Shown here: one piece after another, positions 10,140 through 18,681 of the stretch | Numbering within the stretch: the stretch's first letter is position 1 | Layout of the letters: each line of letters starts with the position of its first letter | Made by a program: the position numbers and the translations under genes | The notes under the pieces: model-generated | Told to the model about the DNA's origin: nothing | Database searches by the model: none | Seen by the model: only the letters and a program-made list of their open reading frames with translations | NCBI GenBank assembly: GCA_023436225.1 | Contig: JAEZKA010000035.1 | Location: 124,001-188,000, forward strand | DNA from: Bacillota bacterium | Lineage (GTDB): Bacteria > Bacillota > Clostridia > Lachnospirales > Lachnospiraceae | Length of the DNA stretch: 64,000 bases | Direction of reading: 5' to 3'

Positions 10140-10380
10140 ACACTTTTCCTCCAACCTTTATTTGTAATAATATTTAAATATAAACATATTATAGTTTAGC
10201 TCATATCCATAAAACTGTAGCTTGCATGAAATGACGTTCTTTTTGCATGAAATGACTTATTATTGAGGGGTACTCGGCTTAAAAGGCTTAAAAGATGTCT
10301 TAAATTGTGTCTAGAAATTACTTTATTTTACCATATACATGTGATACAATCATTTCAAATACAACTAGTAGGAGCCAAAT

Positions 10381-11127
10381 ATGCTGAGAATAGCAATTTG
10401 TGATGATAATATTTCAGATCTTTCTAATATGGTCTCAATTGTTAATGACTATATTTTTATGCAGAGGAATAAACTCGAAATCGAATATGCTGCTTTCCAA
10501 AGCGCAGTGGACCTAATTGCAGCAATGGAAAGTGGTCAGCGATTCGATTTGTTACTATTAGATATACTAATGCCTCTTATGAATGGAATGGAGGCCGCCA
10601 AAGAAATACGTCAATATAATCAGGATATTAAAATTATCTTTTCTACCTCATCTCCCGAATTTGCCGTAGAGTCCTATACTGTAGGTGCTTTTTATTATGC
10701 AATCAAGCCAATCTGGAAAGATAAGCTGGTTCTTCTGCTGGATAAGGTAATTGCCGATATCAAGGTTGCTGAGGGCGTTAGCTTTCTGATTAAAAGCAAA
10801 ACCGGGCTTACCAGAATTTATACCAATCGTTTAGAATATGCTGAGGTTATCGGTAGAACGATTTTCTATCACATAATCGATGGATCGGTGATTGAAGCAG
10901 TTGGATCCATGGTCGAGCTTGAAGACGAGCTTCTTAATCACCAAAACTTTATAAAGCCACACCGATCTTACATCCTTAATTTGGATTATATCGATACCCT
11001 AGGACAGAGGGAGATTGTAATGAGGTCTCGTAGCTCTATCCCAGTAGCAAAGGCAAATTATAAAGCCATTAAGTCCGCCTACATATCCTACGCCTTTAAG
11101 GAGCATCAAGCCTATGAAAATAACTGA
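10381..11127 (+). CDS. LytTR-family response regulator (AgrA-like)
   Basis: 248 residues. N-terminal receiver domain with acidic pocket CDDN (residues 7-10) and phospho-acceptor D61 in LLLLDILMP. The C-terminal ~100 residues form a LytTR DNA-binding domain ending in the typical FIKPHRSYILNLDYI and IPVAKANYK motifs. ATG 10381 has TAGGAG upstream. It overlaps the kinase gene by 14 bases, so the pair is co-translated. Such pairs regulate secreted products, often in response to peptides; no cognate peptide gene (AgrD/AgrB) is seen in the window. Confidence 0.92.
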   Translation: MLRIAICDDNISDLSNMVSIVNDYIFMQRNKLEIEYAAFQSAVDLIAAMESGQRFDLLLLDILMPLMNGMEAAKEIRQYNQDIKIIFSTSSPEFAVESYTVGAFYYAIKPIWKDKLVLLLDKVIADIKVAEGVSFLIKSKTGLTRIYTNRLEYAEVIGRTIFYHIIDGSVIEAVGSMVELEDELLNHQNFIKPHRSYILNLDYIDTLGQREIVMRSRSSIPVAKANYKAIKSAYISYAFKEHQAYENN

Positions 11128-12424
11128 TATGATTTACGCCTTGTGTGTCATATTGTATGATTTTTCAGTTATGTATATGCTACTTGACATCAGGCCCAAA
11201 AAGGTAAAACGCTTCAAGCTTATTATGTCCATCGTCGTTTTCACCCTATCCCTGATCCCAAGCATATTGATAGCGGGGGTATATGGACGCTCCACCTTCA
11301 CGTCTTATTACTTCCCGCTTGTTCAGCTTCCGATTATAGTTGTGTATTTCCTGCTTTCAAGATATCGACGAGCAAAGCTGTTCTTTGTTTATCTCTCTAC
11401 TTTTATTTTTTCAACCCCCGTTCTATTGTTTCCATTTATTGTGGGTGCTTTTGTTGATTATTCCACGAATATCATGGTTGCAGCCTTCATCGTAGCTTAT
11501 ATCCTGATGCTTGTAATCATAAAGCGATCAATCGCACCTCTTTTTCACTATGCACTCGAGAATCTACATAGCAATTGGCTATTACTATGTGCCTTGCCCA
11601 TTACCTACTCCATATTATCGCTATTATCTGATGGATCTAACTACAGTCTTGCCGCGTGGCAGGAAAGCTCCTATTTTCGAGTTTTGCTTCTCGCCATCAT
11701 TTATTCTGCCTACCTGATCATTTTTATATTTTTCAAGCAAATCAGCGAGCAGCTCAAAATGAAAAATGAGCAAGCCCTATTAACTCTACAAATGAATTCT
11801 ATGCAAGCTCATTTATCCGAGCTAAAAAATTCCCAGTCCTTGGCAGCTATCTACCGGCATGATCTGAGACATCATCTGCAGTATGTTAACAGCTGTCTCT
11901 CACTTTCTGATTACGAGGAATTAGGTAATTACATTAAGAGCATCTGCGATGAGATCGAACAATCAAGTGTACAGTTATTTTGTGAAAACGATTGTGCAAA
12001 TATGATAATCTCCTCTTATGTATCTAGGGCGAAAGGGATGGATACAGATCTCGTGGTTGATGCCATAATCCCTGCAGAAATTCACATTAATTCAACCGAT
12101 TTATGTGTCGTCCTGGCAAACGGCATAGAAAATGCCCTCCACGCCTGCGAACAAATTAGGGAAAGAGAAAACAAGAAAATCCATTTATCCTGTCACCATA
12201 AAAATGGCAAACTATATATCCAGATTACGAATCCCTATGATGGGGTGGTGGAATTTCAAGATGATATCCCCGTCTCTGAGGCCGAGGGTCATGGAATTGG
12301 TACAAAGAGTATTATGAATATTGCTAAGAAATATAACGGGTTGTATTCCTTCTCTGCAAAAGATAATATATTCACATTAAGTGTCATTATCAAGCAAAAA
12401 GCCATTACCGAATTAATGTCTTAG
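11114..12424 (+). CDS. GHKL sensor histidine kinase (AgrC-like)
   Basis: 436 residues with about six N-terminal membrane helices (residues 5-210), a coiled-coil linker, the phospho-acceptor region YRHDLRHHLQYVNS near residue 255, and a HATPase_c domain with NGIENALHAC (N box) and GHGIGTKS (G box). It is the partner of the LytTR regulator coded immediately upstream with 14-base overlap. Peptide or cell-envelope signals are typical inputs for this family, but the ligand is not known. Confidence 0.92.
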   Translation: MKITDMIYALCVILYDFSVMYMLLDIRPKKVKRFKLIMSIVVFTLSLIPSILIAGVYGRSTFTSYYFPLVQLPIIVVYFLLSRYRRAKLFFVYLSTFIFSTPVLLFPFIVGAFVDYSTNIMVAAFIVAYILMLVIIKRSIAPLFHYALENLHSNWLLLCALPITYSILSLLSDGSNYSLAAWQESSYFRVLLLAIIYSAYLIIFIFFKQISEQLKMKNEQALLTLQMNSMQAHLSELKNSQSLAAIYRHDLRHHLQYVNSCLSLSDYEELGNYIKSICDEIEQSSVQLFCENDCANMIISSYVSRAKGMDTDLVVDAIIPAEIHINSTDLCVVLANGIENALHACEQIRERENKKIHLSCHHKNGKLYIQITNPYDGVVEFQDDIPVSEAEGHGIGTKSIMNIAKKYNGLYSFSAKDNIFTLSVIIKQKAITELMS

Positions 12425-12453
12425 ATATCTATTCTTTGATAGACTCAAAATAA

Positions 12454-12505
12454 CCCTAAGGGCTGTTGTATAAGCAATACGCTTCTTTTGCAACAGCCCT
12501 TAGGG
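12454..12505 (+). terminator. bidirectional terminator hairpin
   Basis: Arms 12454-12468 and 12491-12505 are perfect 15-base complements (CCCTAAGGGCTGTTG). It sits between the ends of two convergent operons (sensor kinase on +, siderophore ABC on -). Confidence 0.75.
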
Positions 12506-12538
12506 TGCCAGAATATCATTCTATTTCCATTTATCTAA

Positions 12539-13291
12539 TTAATAAATTGCAACCGGTCCATAAGGCCCGTTAATTACATCTATTTTAGTCTCAAATATAT
12601 TTGTTAAAATCTCTGGCTTCATTATAGCATCAGCTGTTCCATAGGCGGCAATTTTCCCATCTTTCATAGCACAGATTCTATCTGAATATTTTGCAGCAAA
12701 GTTGATATCATGAAGTACCGTTAAAATTGTACGTCCAAATTCATCGGCTGCATGTCTTAAATGCTCCATCATCTGAACAGATCTAGCAATATCTAAATTA
12801 TTAAGTGGCTCATCTAATAGTACATATTCTGTTTCTTGACATAAAACCATTGCTACATATGCTCTTTGTCTTTGACCACCAGATAATTCATCAAGATACC
12901 TGTTCTCCAACTCCTTCAGACCAAGGAAATCTATGTATTTAGAGATAATCTTCTCATCCTCTTTTGTAAGTCTACCTTTAGAATATGGAAAACGTCCAAA
13001 TCCTGCTAACTGTCTAACGGTAAGTCTAGTAATAAAATGATTTTCCTGTCTTAATATGGTTAAAACCTTAGCTAAATCTCCTGATTTTGAATCAGCTATA
13101 TCCATGTTTGCTACAGAGATTCTCCCCTCATCCATTGAAAGAAGTCTACCAATCATAAGTAGAGTTGTTGATTTACCTGCACCATTAGGGCCTATTAAGG
13201 AAGTAATACCTGCCTTCGGAATCTCGATATCTAATGTTCCTATTGTAACCTCATCACTGTATGCCTTCTTTACATTCTCAATTCTTATCAT
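12539..13291 (-). CDS. iron-siderophore ABC transporter, ATP-binding protein
   Basis: 250 residues. Walker A GPNGAGKST (about residue 37), signature LSGGQRQRAYVAMVL, Walker B YVLLDEPLNNLD and H-loop TVLHDINFAAKYSD place it in the FecE/FhuC/YclP group. Last gene of a four-gene importer operon; its start overlaps the upstream permease stop by 4 bases (ATGA), indicating translational coupling. Acts on the cytoplasmic side to energise uptake. Confidence 0.94.
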   Translation of the reverse strand: MIRIENVKKAYSDEVTIGTLDIEIPKAGITSLIGPNGAGKSTTLLMIGRLLSMDEGRISVANMDIADSKSGDLAKVLTILRQENHFITRLTVRQLAGFGRFPYSKGRLTKEDEKIISKYIDFLGLKELENRYLDELSGGQRQRAYVAMVLCQETEYVLLDEPLNNLDIARSVQMMEHLRHAADEFGRTILTVLHDINFAAKYSDRICAMKDGKIAAYGTADAIMKPEILTNIFETKIDVINGPYGPVAIY

Positions 13292-14319
13292 AAAATACCC
13301 TTTCTTAATATTATAATTAAAAATGTAATACCACCAAACATTTCGATTATAATTGATACAACACCTTGCGCATTAAAAATGTGATTCATGAAAAAATATG
13401 AGGTTGTTAATATCAAGAAGCCCATTGCCAGTGTCATTGGAAAGATATACCTATGATCATATGTTGGTGCAAACTGGTAACTTAAAGTGGCTACTAAAAA
13501 TCCAAAGAAAGTAAGGGAACCAACCAAAGCCGTGGAAATTGACATTAAAACAGATACTAATATTAATATATAAATTGTACTAAATTTGTGATTAACACCA
13601 AGTGATGTACAGACATCCTTACCTAGAGATAATACATTTAACTTCTTAGAATGGGCTATAATCAGTGCAGCCGCTACTAATACAGCGGGAATAGCCACTA
13701 CAAAGTAGCTAGAATCAGCATTATTCACGGAGCCGAATAATCTAGCTTGTAATACATCAAATTCTGATGGAGCTAGAAGTCTTCTCATGAAGCTTGATAA
13801 GGATCTAAGTCCAGTCCCCATAATAACACCTACTAGAAGCATAAGCTGTAAGTTACCGTATTTACCTGATAATAGCCATCCATAGAGGATTAAACACATA
13901 GATACCATAGCAATTACTTGAAATACAAATGACTGCAGATTTGTTAGCCTTATAAATGCTCTAGCACCAAAGAAAAACATAGTACCTGTCTGTATCGTTG
14001 AATAGAGTGCTTCAAATCCCAATAAAGAAGGCGTTATAATTCTGTTATTGGTAATAGATTGAAAGGCAACCGTTGATAAGCTCTGACATACCGCAGCAAT
14101 CATCATTGCAACAATTGCTACCATTCTCCTTTTCACAACTGGAATAAAAGAAGATGAAGTCACCGGTACTGGATTATTAAAAGTAAGAAGACCATAAGCT
14201 GCTGCAATGCCTAACAGAATGAAGACTGTTAGTAATATCCAATACCAGCCTTCTTCTTTTTTTGTCCGAAATGCTCTAGCTGTTCTATCCTTATTATTTG
14301 AATATGAGAGTTGGCTCAT
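13288..14319 (-). CDS. FecCD-family siderophore ABC permease (second subunit)
   Basis: 343 residues, about nine or ten membrane helices, FecCD family with the SLGKDVCTSLGVNH segment that contacts the ATPase. Overlaps both neighbours by 4 bases. The arrangement binding protein - permease - permease - ATPase matches the YclNOPQ/FatBCD type of catecholate siderophore importer of Firmicutes. Confidence 0.93.
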   Translation of the reverse strand: MSQLSYSNNKDRTARAFRTKKEEGWYWILLTVFILLGIAAAYGLLTFNNPVPVTSSSFIPVVKRRMVAIVAMMIAAVCQSLSTVAFQSITNNRIITPSLLGFEALYSTIQTGTMFFFGARAFIRLTNLQSFVFQVIAMVSMCLILYGWLLSGKYGNLQLMLLVGVIMGTGLRSLSSFMRRLLAPSEFDVLQARLFGSVNNADSSYFVVAIPAVLVAAALIIAHSKKLNVLSLGKDVCTSLGVNHKFSTIYILILVSVLMSISTALVGSLTFFGFLVATLSYQFAPTYDHRYIFPMTLAMGFLILTTSYFFMNHIFNAQGVVSIIIEMFGGITFLIIILRKGIL

Positions 14320-15332
14320 CGTTTTCTCCTTCTTTTCAGTAGAATAGTAATAAACACAACAGATCCTACCGTTCCTAATATTAAGGATACTGGTACTTCA
14401 AACGGTGCAATAATCGTTCTCGAAATAATATCACAAATCGTTATTGTCCCCATACCTAATACAAATACCCAAGGAAGATTGCTTCTAAGGTCATCTCCTC
14501 TGTACATTGAAACAATATTGGGTACGATTAAGCCGAGAAATGGCAAGTTACCGATTACCGCCGCAACAATACCAACAGCAAGAGAAATCAGACCTGTTCC
14601 TAAAATAACGATGCGATTATAATTAACCCCTAAACTAGTTGCAACATCTTCACCGAGTCCTGCTAATGTTAATCGATCTGCATATCTGAATATTAGGATT
14701 GTAATTACTATAATCATCCATAAATATTCATATCTACCAACTTGAACCGCTGAAAAGGAGCCTACAAACCAACTCTCAATATTTTGGCTCATATTAAATA
14801 ATAATCCAATAAAAGTAGATATCGCTGATATAACTGCCCCTAACATCATCCCTATAATAGGAACAATTAGGGAAGAACGTAATTTTATTCTTTTTAAAAA
14901 TAAGAAGAAAATCATCGTTCCGGCAAAGGAAAAAAGAATCGCTCCTCCCATTCTCAATAATAAGGATGGTGCTGGGAATATTAAATACACAAAAGCTAAG
15001 CCAAGTCCTGCCCATTCAATGGTTCCTGTTGTCGTAGCCTCAACTAATCGATTTTGTGTAATCAATTGCATTACCAATCCTGACATTGACATAGCTGCCC
15101 CTGTAAGGAGTAATGATACCGTTCTAGGAATTCGGGTAATAAAAATCATTCTAAGCCCATCGTCTTGCTTAAATATCTCATAAACACCAGTAAACAATGA
15201 TATCATGGCTAATATAGCTACAATTACCACTGCTAATATAAATTCTTTCGTCCAATATCGATGATTATAATGCAAGGGCTGAGTATTCTCAGCCCCTTTC
15301 ATTATATGAGGTCTCTCTTTTAACACGCTCAT
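14316..15332 (-). CDS. FecCD-family siderophore ABC permease (first subunit)
   Basis: 338 residues, multi-helix FecCD permease, with GLGEDVATSLGVNYNRI as the ATPase-contacting loop and FLGLIVPNIVSMYRGDD typical of the family. A cytoplasmic N-terminal tail of about 25 residues precedes helix 1. Twelve bases after the binding-protein gene, and forms the transmembrane heterodimer with the next gene product. Confidence 0.93.
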   Translation of the reverse strand: MSVLKERPHIMKGAENTQPLHYNHRYWTKEFILAVVIVAILAMISLFTGVYEIFKQDDGLRMIFITRIPRTVSLLLTGAAMSMSGLVMQLITQNRLVEATTTGTIEWAGLGLAFVYLIFPAPSLLLRMGGAILFSFAGTMIFFLFLKRIKLRSSLIVPIIGMMLGAVISAISTFIGLLFNMSQNIESWFVGSFSAVQVGRYEYLWMIIVITILIFRYADRLTLAGLGEDVATSLGVNYNRIVILGTGLISLAVGIVAAVIGNLPFLGLIVPNIVSMYRGDDLRSNLPWVFVLGMGTITICDIISRTIIAPFEVPVSLILGTVGSVVFITILLKRRRKR

Positions 15333-15343
15333 ATACTCCTTTA

Positions 15344-16432
15344 TTACTTCCTTAAGTTATTAGCAATAATCTCAAATATTTCTTGATAAGTTTGGATGGA
15401 CTCATTCGTGTATGTATCGTTTGGAGCATATACAATGTTGCCTTCTGTAACCGCTTTTGTATTTTGAAGAGCCGGTGAATGATCAATAACATCCCTAGCA
15501 GGAACAGCATCTGTCGTAGTTGATAGGGATGCATCACGATCCAATACAAAGATCCAATCCGGATTACTTTGTGCAATTGCTTCCACAGAGATATCATCCC
15601 CTTGATGATTAGAAGAAGAATTATCAACATCGAAGGCAGAAACCCATCCAAGCACATCAGCAATCGGTCCCCATACACGTCCTGATTTCGGTGCTGAATA
15701 ACCGATATTTCCACCTGATACGATAACGCCAATCATTTTATCCGTTCCATTATAAGCTGCTTTTGCATCAGCAATTGATTTCTCAAAGTCAGCGATTAAT
15801 TGTGCCGCTTCATCATTTTTATCAAATATTTTACCTAAAGTAACCGTAGAATTAATAAAACCATCCACTAAATTTTGTCCAGGATTTTCTGCTGTCTCTG
15901 ATACATCAAAATCAAGATCAATTACAACAGCATTTGGCACAAGAGCTTTAACATCTTCATAAAAACCAGCAAATCTTTGTCCAATGATAACAAGTTCAGG
16001 ATCAATGGCAGCAATAATTTCGAGATTCGGTTCACGGTGATTACCGATATCTTGAACCGCTTCATTGGTTACATAAGGTGAAGCTTCCAACATTACACCC
16101 TTTGGCGCTGCTGCTAATTCGATTCCCCAGGCTGCCAATGTTTCAAATGCTCTACTATCCAAGGCTACTACTTTTTCAGGATTTACAGGCACTACAACAG
16201 TTCCGTGTGCATCTGTAATCTCCACTTCGGAAGCCACCTCAGAGCCTGATACTTCATTAACCTCTTCCGTAACTGCTTCTGTTGCATTCTCTGTTTCCTC
16301 TTTCACTTCACTAACCTTATTTGATTCCGCTGTATTTGTGTTAGTGCCTGTGTTTGCATTCGAACAAGCTGTTAATGATAATACTACCACTGACATGAAT
16401 ATGCTCAGCTTTAAAAACTTTGCTTTTCTCAT
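15344..16432 (-). CDS. siderophore-binding lipoprotein (FatB/YclQ-like)
   Basis: 362 residues with a lipoprotein signal (LSLTACSNA, Cys ~23), a Glu/Thr-rich linker to residue ~70, then a periplasmic-binding-protein fold of the TroA/FhuD type (HGTVVVPVNPEKVVALDSRAFETLAAWG, and PDWIFVLDRDAS). Closest in style to the YclQ/FatB/CeuE group that binds catecholate siderophores such as petrobactin. First gene of the operon; ATG 16432 has AAAGGAG. A Fur-box-like site lies about 110 bases upstream. Confidence 0.92.
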   Translation of the reverse strand: MRKAKFLKLSIFMSVVVLSLTACSNANTGTNTNTAESNKVSEVKEETENATEAVTEEVNEVSGSEVASEVEITDAHGTVVVPVNPEKVVALDSRAFETLAAWGIELAAAPKGVMLEASPYVTNEAVQDIGNHREPNLEIIAAIDPELVIIGQRFAGFYEDVKALVPNAVVIDLDFDVSETAENPGQNLVDGFINSTVTLGKIFDKNDEAAQLIADFEKSIADAKAAYNGTDKMIGVIVSGGNIGYSAPKSGRVWGPIADVLGWVSAFDVDNSSSNHQGDDISVEAIAQSNPDWIFVLDRDASLSTTTDAVPARDVIDHSPALQNTKAVTEGNIVYAPNDTYTNESIQTYQEIFEIIANNLRK

Positions 16433-16539
16433 AATGTCGCTCCTTTTTTATGTATGGTTTTATTGATAATTTCGAACGACATACCAATTTCATGATTTAT
16501 TCGTTATGTTAAGAATAATTAAGAACAAATTATCGATAT

Positions 16540-16554
16540 TGATTGTCATTATCA
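16540..16554 (-). promoter_or_regulatory. putative Fur box upstream of the siderophore importer
   Basis: On the minus strand the site reads TGATAATGACAATCA, matching the 7-1-7 Fur consensus TGATAATNATTATCA at 12 of 14 defined bases. It lies 108 bases before the binding-protein start, consistent with iron repression of the operon. Confidence 0.7.
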
Positions 16555-16857
16555 TTTATCAAATCAAATGTCATTATATTAAATCATGTCTTATATGTCA
16601 ACATACTTTGACCAAATTAAGGTGTTCTTAGCCAAATAAATTGCTCAGACCAGTTGGTTTAATCAAACAAATCAGTAATAAAACAGTCAAAATAGGCTTG
16701 CATATTTATGAACGCAAGCCAAAGTATCAAAAAATAATCTTACAATAATACTTATAATGATATTGGATCAACCTCTAAATCCTTGGTTCAAAAGATAATA
16801 TATAAGTTGATCCAGTTTTTTGTAGCCTAAAACAAACTTCCGAGATTCATTTCAATT
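16555..16857. other. spacer with two hairpins after the hydrogenase operon
   Basis: AT-rich spacer between hndD end and the siderophore operon promoter. It holds a terminator (16695-16720) and a further inverted repeat: 16764-16772 pairs with 16806-16814 (TGGATCAAC/GTTGATCCA) followed on the + strand by a T-run. No coding potential recognised. Confidence 0.55.
16695..16720 (-). terminator. terminator hairpin, copy 1 of a repeated element
   Basis: GGCTTGC (16695-16701) pairs with GCAAGCC (16714-16720). The hairpin and its flank (GCAAGCCAAAnTATCAAAAA, then TAATCTTAC) recur almost unchanged at 47973-48020, so the two are copies of one element. Lies downstream of hndD on the minus strand. Confidence 0.6.
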
Positions 16858-18594
16858 CTACATCTTTTTTCTCTTTTCATAATGTGTATGAAGCAGTTCA
16901 TGTGCTTTCTCTCCATAGGGCTCACCGAGATATTCCTCATAAAGCTTTTTGACATATGGATTTTCGTTGGATTTCCTAAGCTTCTTCTCCTTATCTATCT
17001 TATAGATACCTTCCATACGCTTTTTGACCACATCAAAATCACCGTGATGATAGGGTTGTCCTCCACCATCAATACAGCCTCCGGGGCATGCCATGATTTC
17101 TATCGCGTGGTAATCAGCCTTTCCCTCTCGTATATTTTCAAGAAGTGTTCTGGCATTACCAAGACCATGGGCCACAGCGATCTTGACATCCATGTCATTT
17201 ATTTTTACAACAGCTTCCTTTATTCCATCAAAGCCTCTAAGGTCATGAAACTCAACTTTCTTCAAAGTCTTATCCGTTAACCATTCATATATCGTTCGAA
17301 GAGCTGCCTCGATAACACCTCCGGTGGTTCCAAATATTACGGAAGCACCCGTGGATTCTCCTAATGGATTGTCAAAATCCTCTTCCTCCAGCTGCATCAG
17401 ATCAATATTGGCTTCCTTCAACATCCGGGCTAACTCCCTGGTTGTTATTACTTCGTCTACATTCTGCATACCATTGTTAGACAACTCCGGTCTCGCTGCC
17501 TCATACTTTTTCGCCAGACAAGGCATGACTGAGACCACACAGATATCTTCCGGCTTAATTCCGATCTTTTCGGCATAATAGCTCTTTGCAACTGCACCAA
17601 ACATCTCATGAGGTGACTTGCTGGTTGATGGGATATCGAGCATGTCGTTGAACTGATGCTCAAAGAATTTAACCCAACTAGGACAACAGCTTGTAAGAAT
17701 TGGTAATTTCCCTCCATTCTTAAGACGGTGAATGAATTCGGTGGCCTCCTCGATAATTGTTAAATCAGCTGCATAATCTGTATCAAACACCCTATCAAAA
17801 CCAAGACGGCGCAAAGCAGCAACCATTTTCCCTGTTACTACAGTACCTGGTTTGGCTCCAAATTCCTCGCCCAGTGCAACTCGAACCGCAGGTGCTGTCT
17901 GTACTACTACAAATTTATTTTTATCATTTAATACATTCCATACATTGTCGATATGACTAACCTCAGTTAACGCTGCCGTTGGACAAACCATTACACACTG
18001 CCCGCAGAAGACACAGGTGGATTCATTCATAGTCATGTTCATCGATGCAGCGATATAGGTGTCAAAACCCCGGTTAATTGCCGATAGAACATTCACAGTC
18101 TGAACCACATTACACATTGTTTCACACCTTCTGCACATGATGCACTTATCCATGTTACGGATGATGGCTCTGCTTGATACATCAAGCGGGTGCTCTGCCC
18201 GCTCACCTTTATATCTTATTGCACGAATATGATATTCTGCTGCCAGTGCCTGAAGCTCACATCCTAGGTTCTTCTCACAAACCAGACAATCCTTCGGATG
18301 ATTTGATAGAAACAGCTCTATGATTGTCCTTCTCGCTTGAATACACCGTAAGGAATTCGTTGTCACCACCATTCCCTCCACGGCGGGAGTCGAACAGGAG
18401 GGTGCAAGGTTCCTCCTACCCTCTACCTCAACAACACATACGCGACAGGATGCACCTCGATTCACCATTCTTATGTCATGCAGGTCAAGGTTACAAAGAG
18501 TCGGAATTCTTATTTTTAGCTTTCTGGCAGCCTCAAGGATTGTACTTCCATCCTCCACAGCAACCTTTTGGTTATTTATTGTCATATTTATCAT
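16858..18594 (-). CDS. hndD: [FeFe]-hydrogenase catalytic subunit HndD/HydA
   Basis: 578 residues. N-terminal 2Fe-2S ferredoxin domain (Cys in IPTLCNL...CRVCVVEV), a His-Cys3 cluster site in HPKDCLVCEKNLGC, two [4Fe-4S] sites (CIMCRRCETMC and CVFCGQCVMVCP), then the H-cluster domain with L1 TSCCPSW, L2 MPCLAKKYE and L3 ACPGGCIDGGGQP; the C-terminal small-subunit motif NPYVKKLYEEYLGEPYGEKAH is present. This is the group A, HndD-type architecture of NAD(P)-linked, potentially electron-bifurcating hydrogenases. Cytoplasmic; reduces protons to H2. Last gene of hndABCD; AAGGAGG 8 nt before ATG 18594. Confidence 0.96.
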   Translation of the reverse strand: MINMTINNQKVAVEDGSTILEAARKLKIRIPTLCNLDLHDIRMVNRGASCRVCVVEVEGRRNLAPSCSTPAVEGMVVTTNSLRCIQARRTIIELFLSNHPKDCLVCEKNLGCELQALAAEYHIRAIRYKGERAEHPLDVSSRAIIRNMDKCIMCRRCETMCNVVQTVNVLSAINRGFDTYIAASMNMTMNESTCVFCGQCVMVCPTAALTEVSHIDNVWNVLNDKNKFVVVQTAPAVRVALGEEFGAKPGTVVTGKMVAALRRLGFDRVFDTDYAADLTIIEEATEFIHRLKNGGKLPILTSCCPSWVKFFEHQFNDMLDIPSTSKSPHEMFGAVAKSYYAEKIGIKPEDICVVSVMPCLAKKYEAARPELSNNGMQNVDEVITTRELARMLKEANIDLMQLEEEDFDNPLGESTGASVIFGTTGGVIEAALRTIYEWLTDKTLKKVEFHDLRGFDGIKEAVVKINDMDVKIAVAHGLGNARTLLENIREGKADYHAIEIMACPGGCIDGGGQPYHHGDFDVVKKRMEGIYKIDKEKKLRKSNENPYVKKLYEEYLGEPYGEKAHELLHTHYEKRKKM

Positions 18595-18681
18595 AGCTAT
18601 AAACCTCCTTAATCAATTCCTTGCTTCTTCCCCTGAGATACAGGGTGTCGGACGAATCCTATAGCAAGCGATATAGCCCAC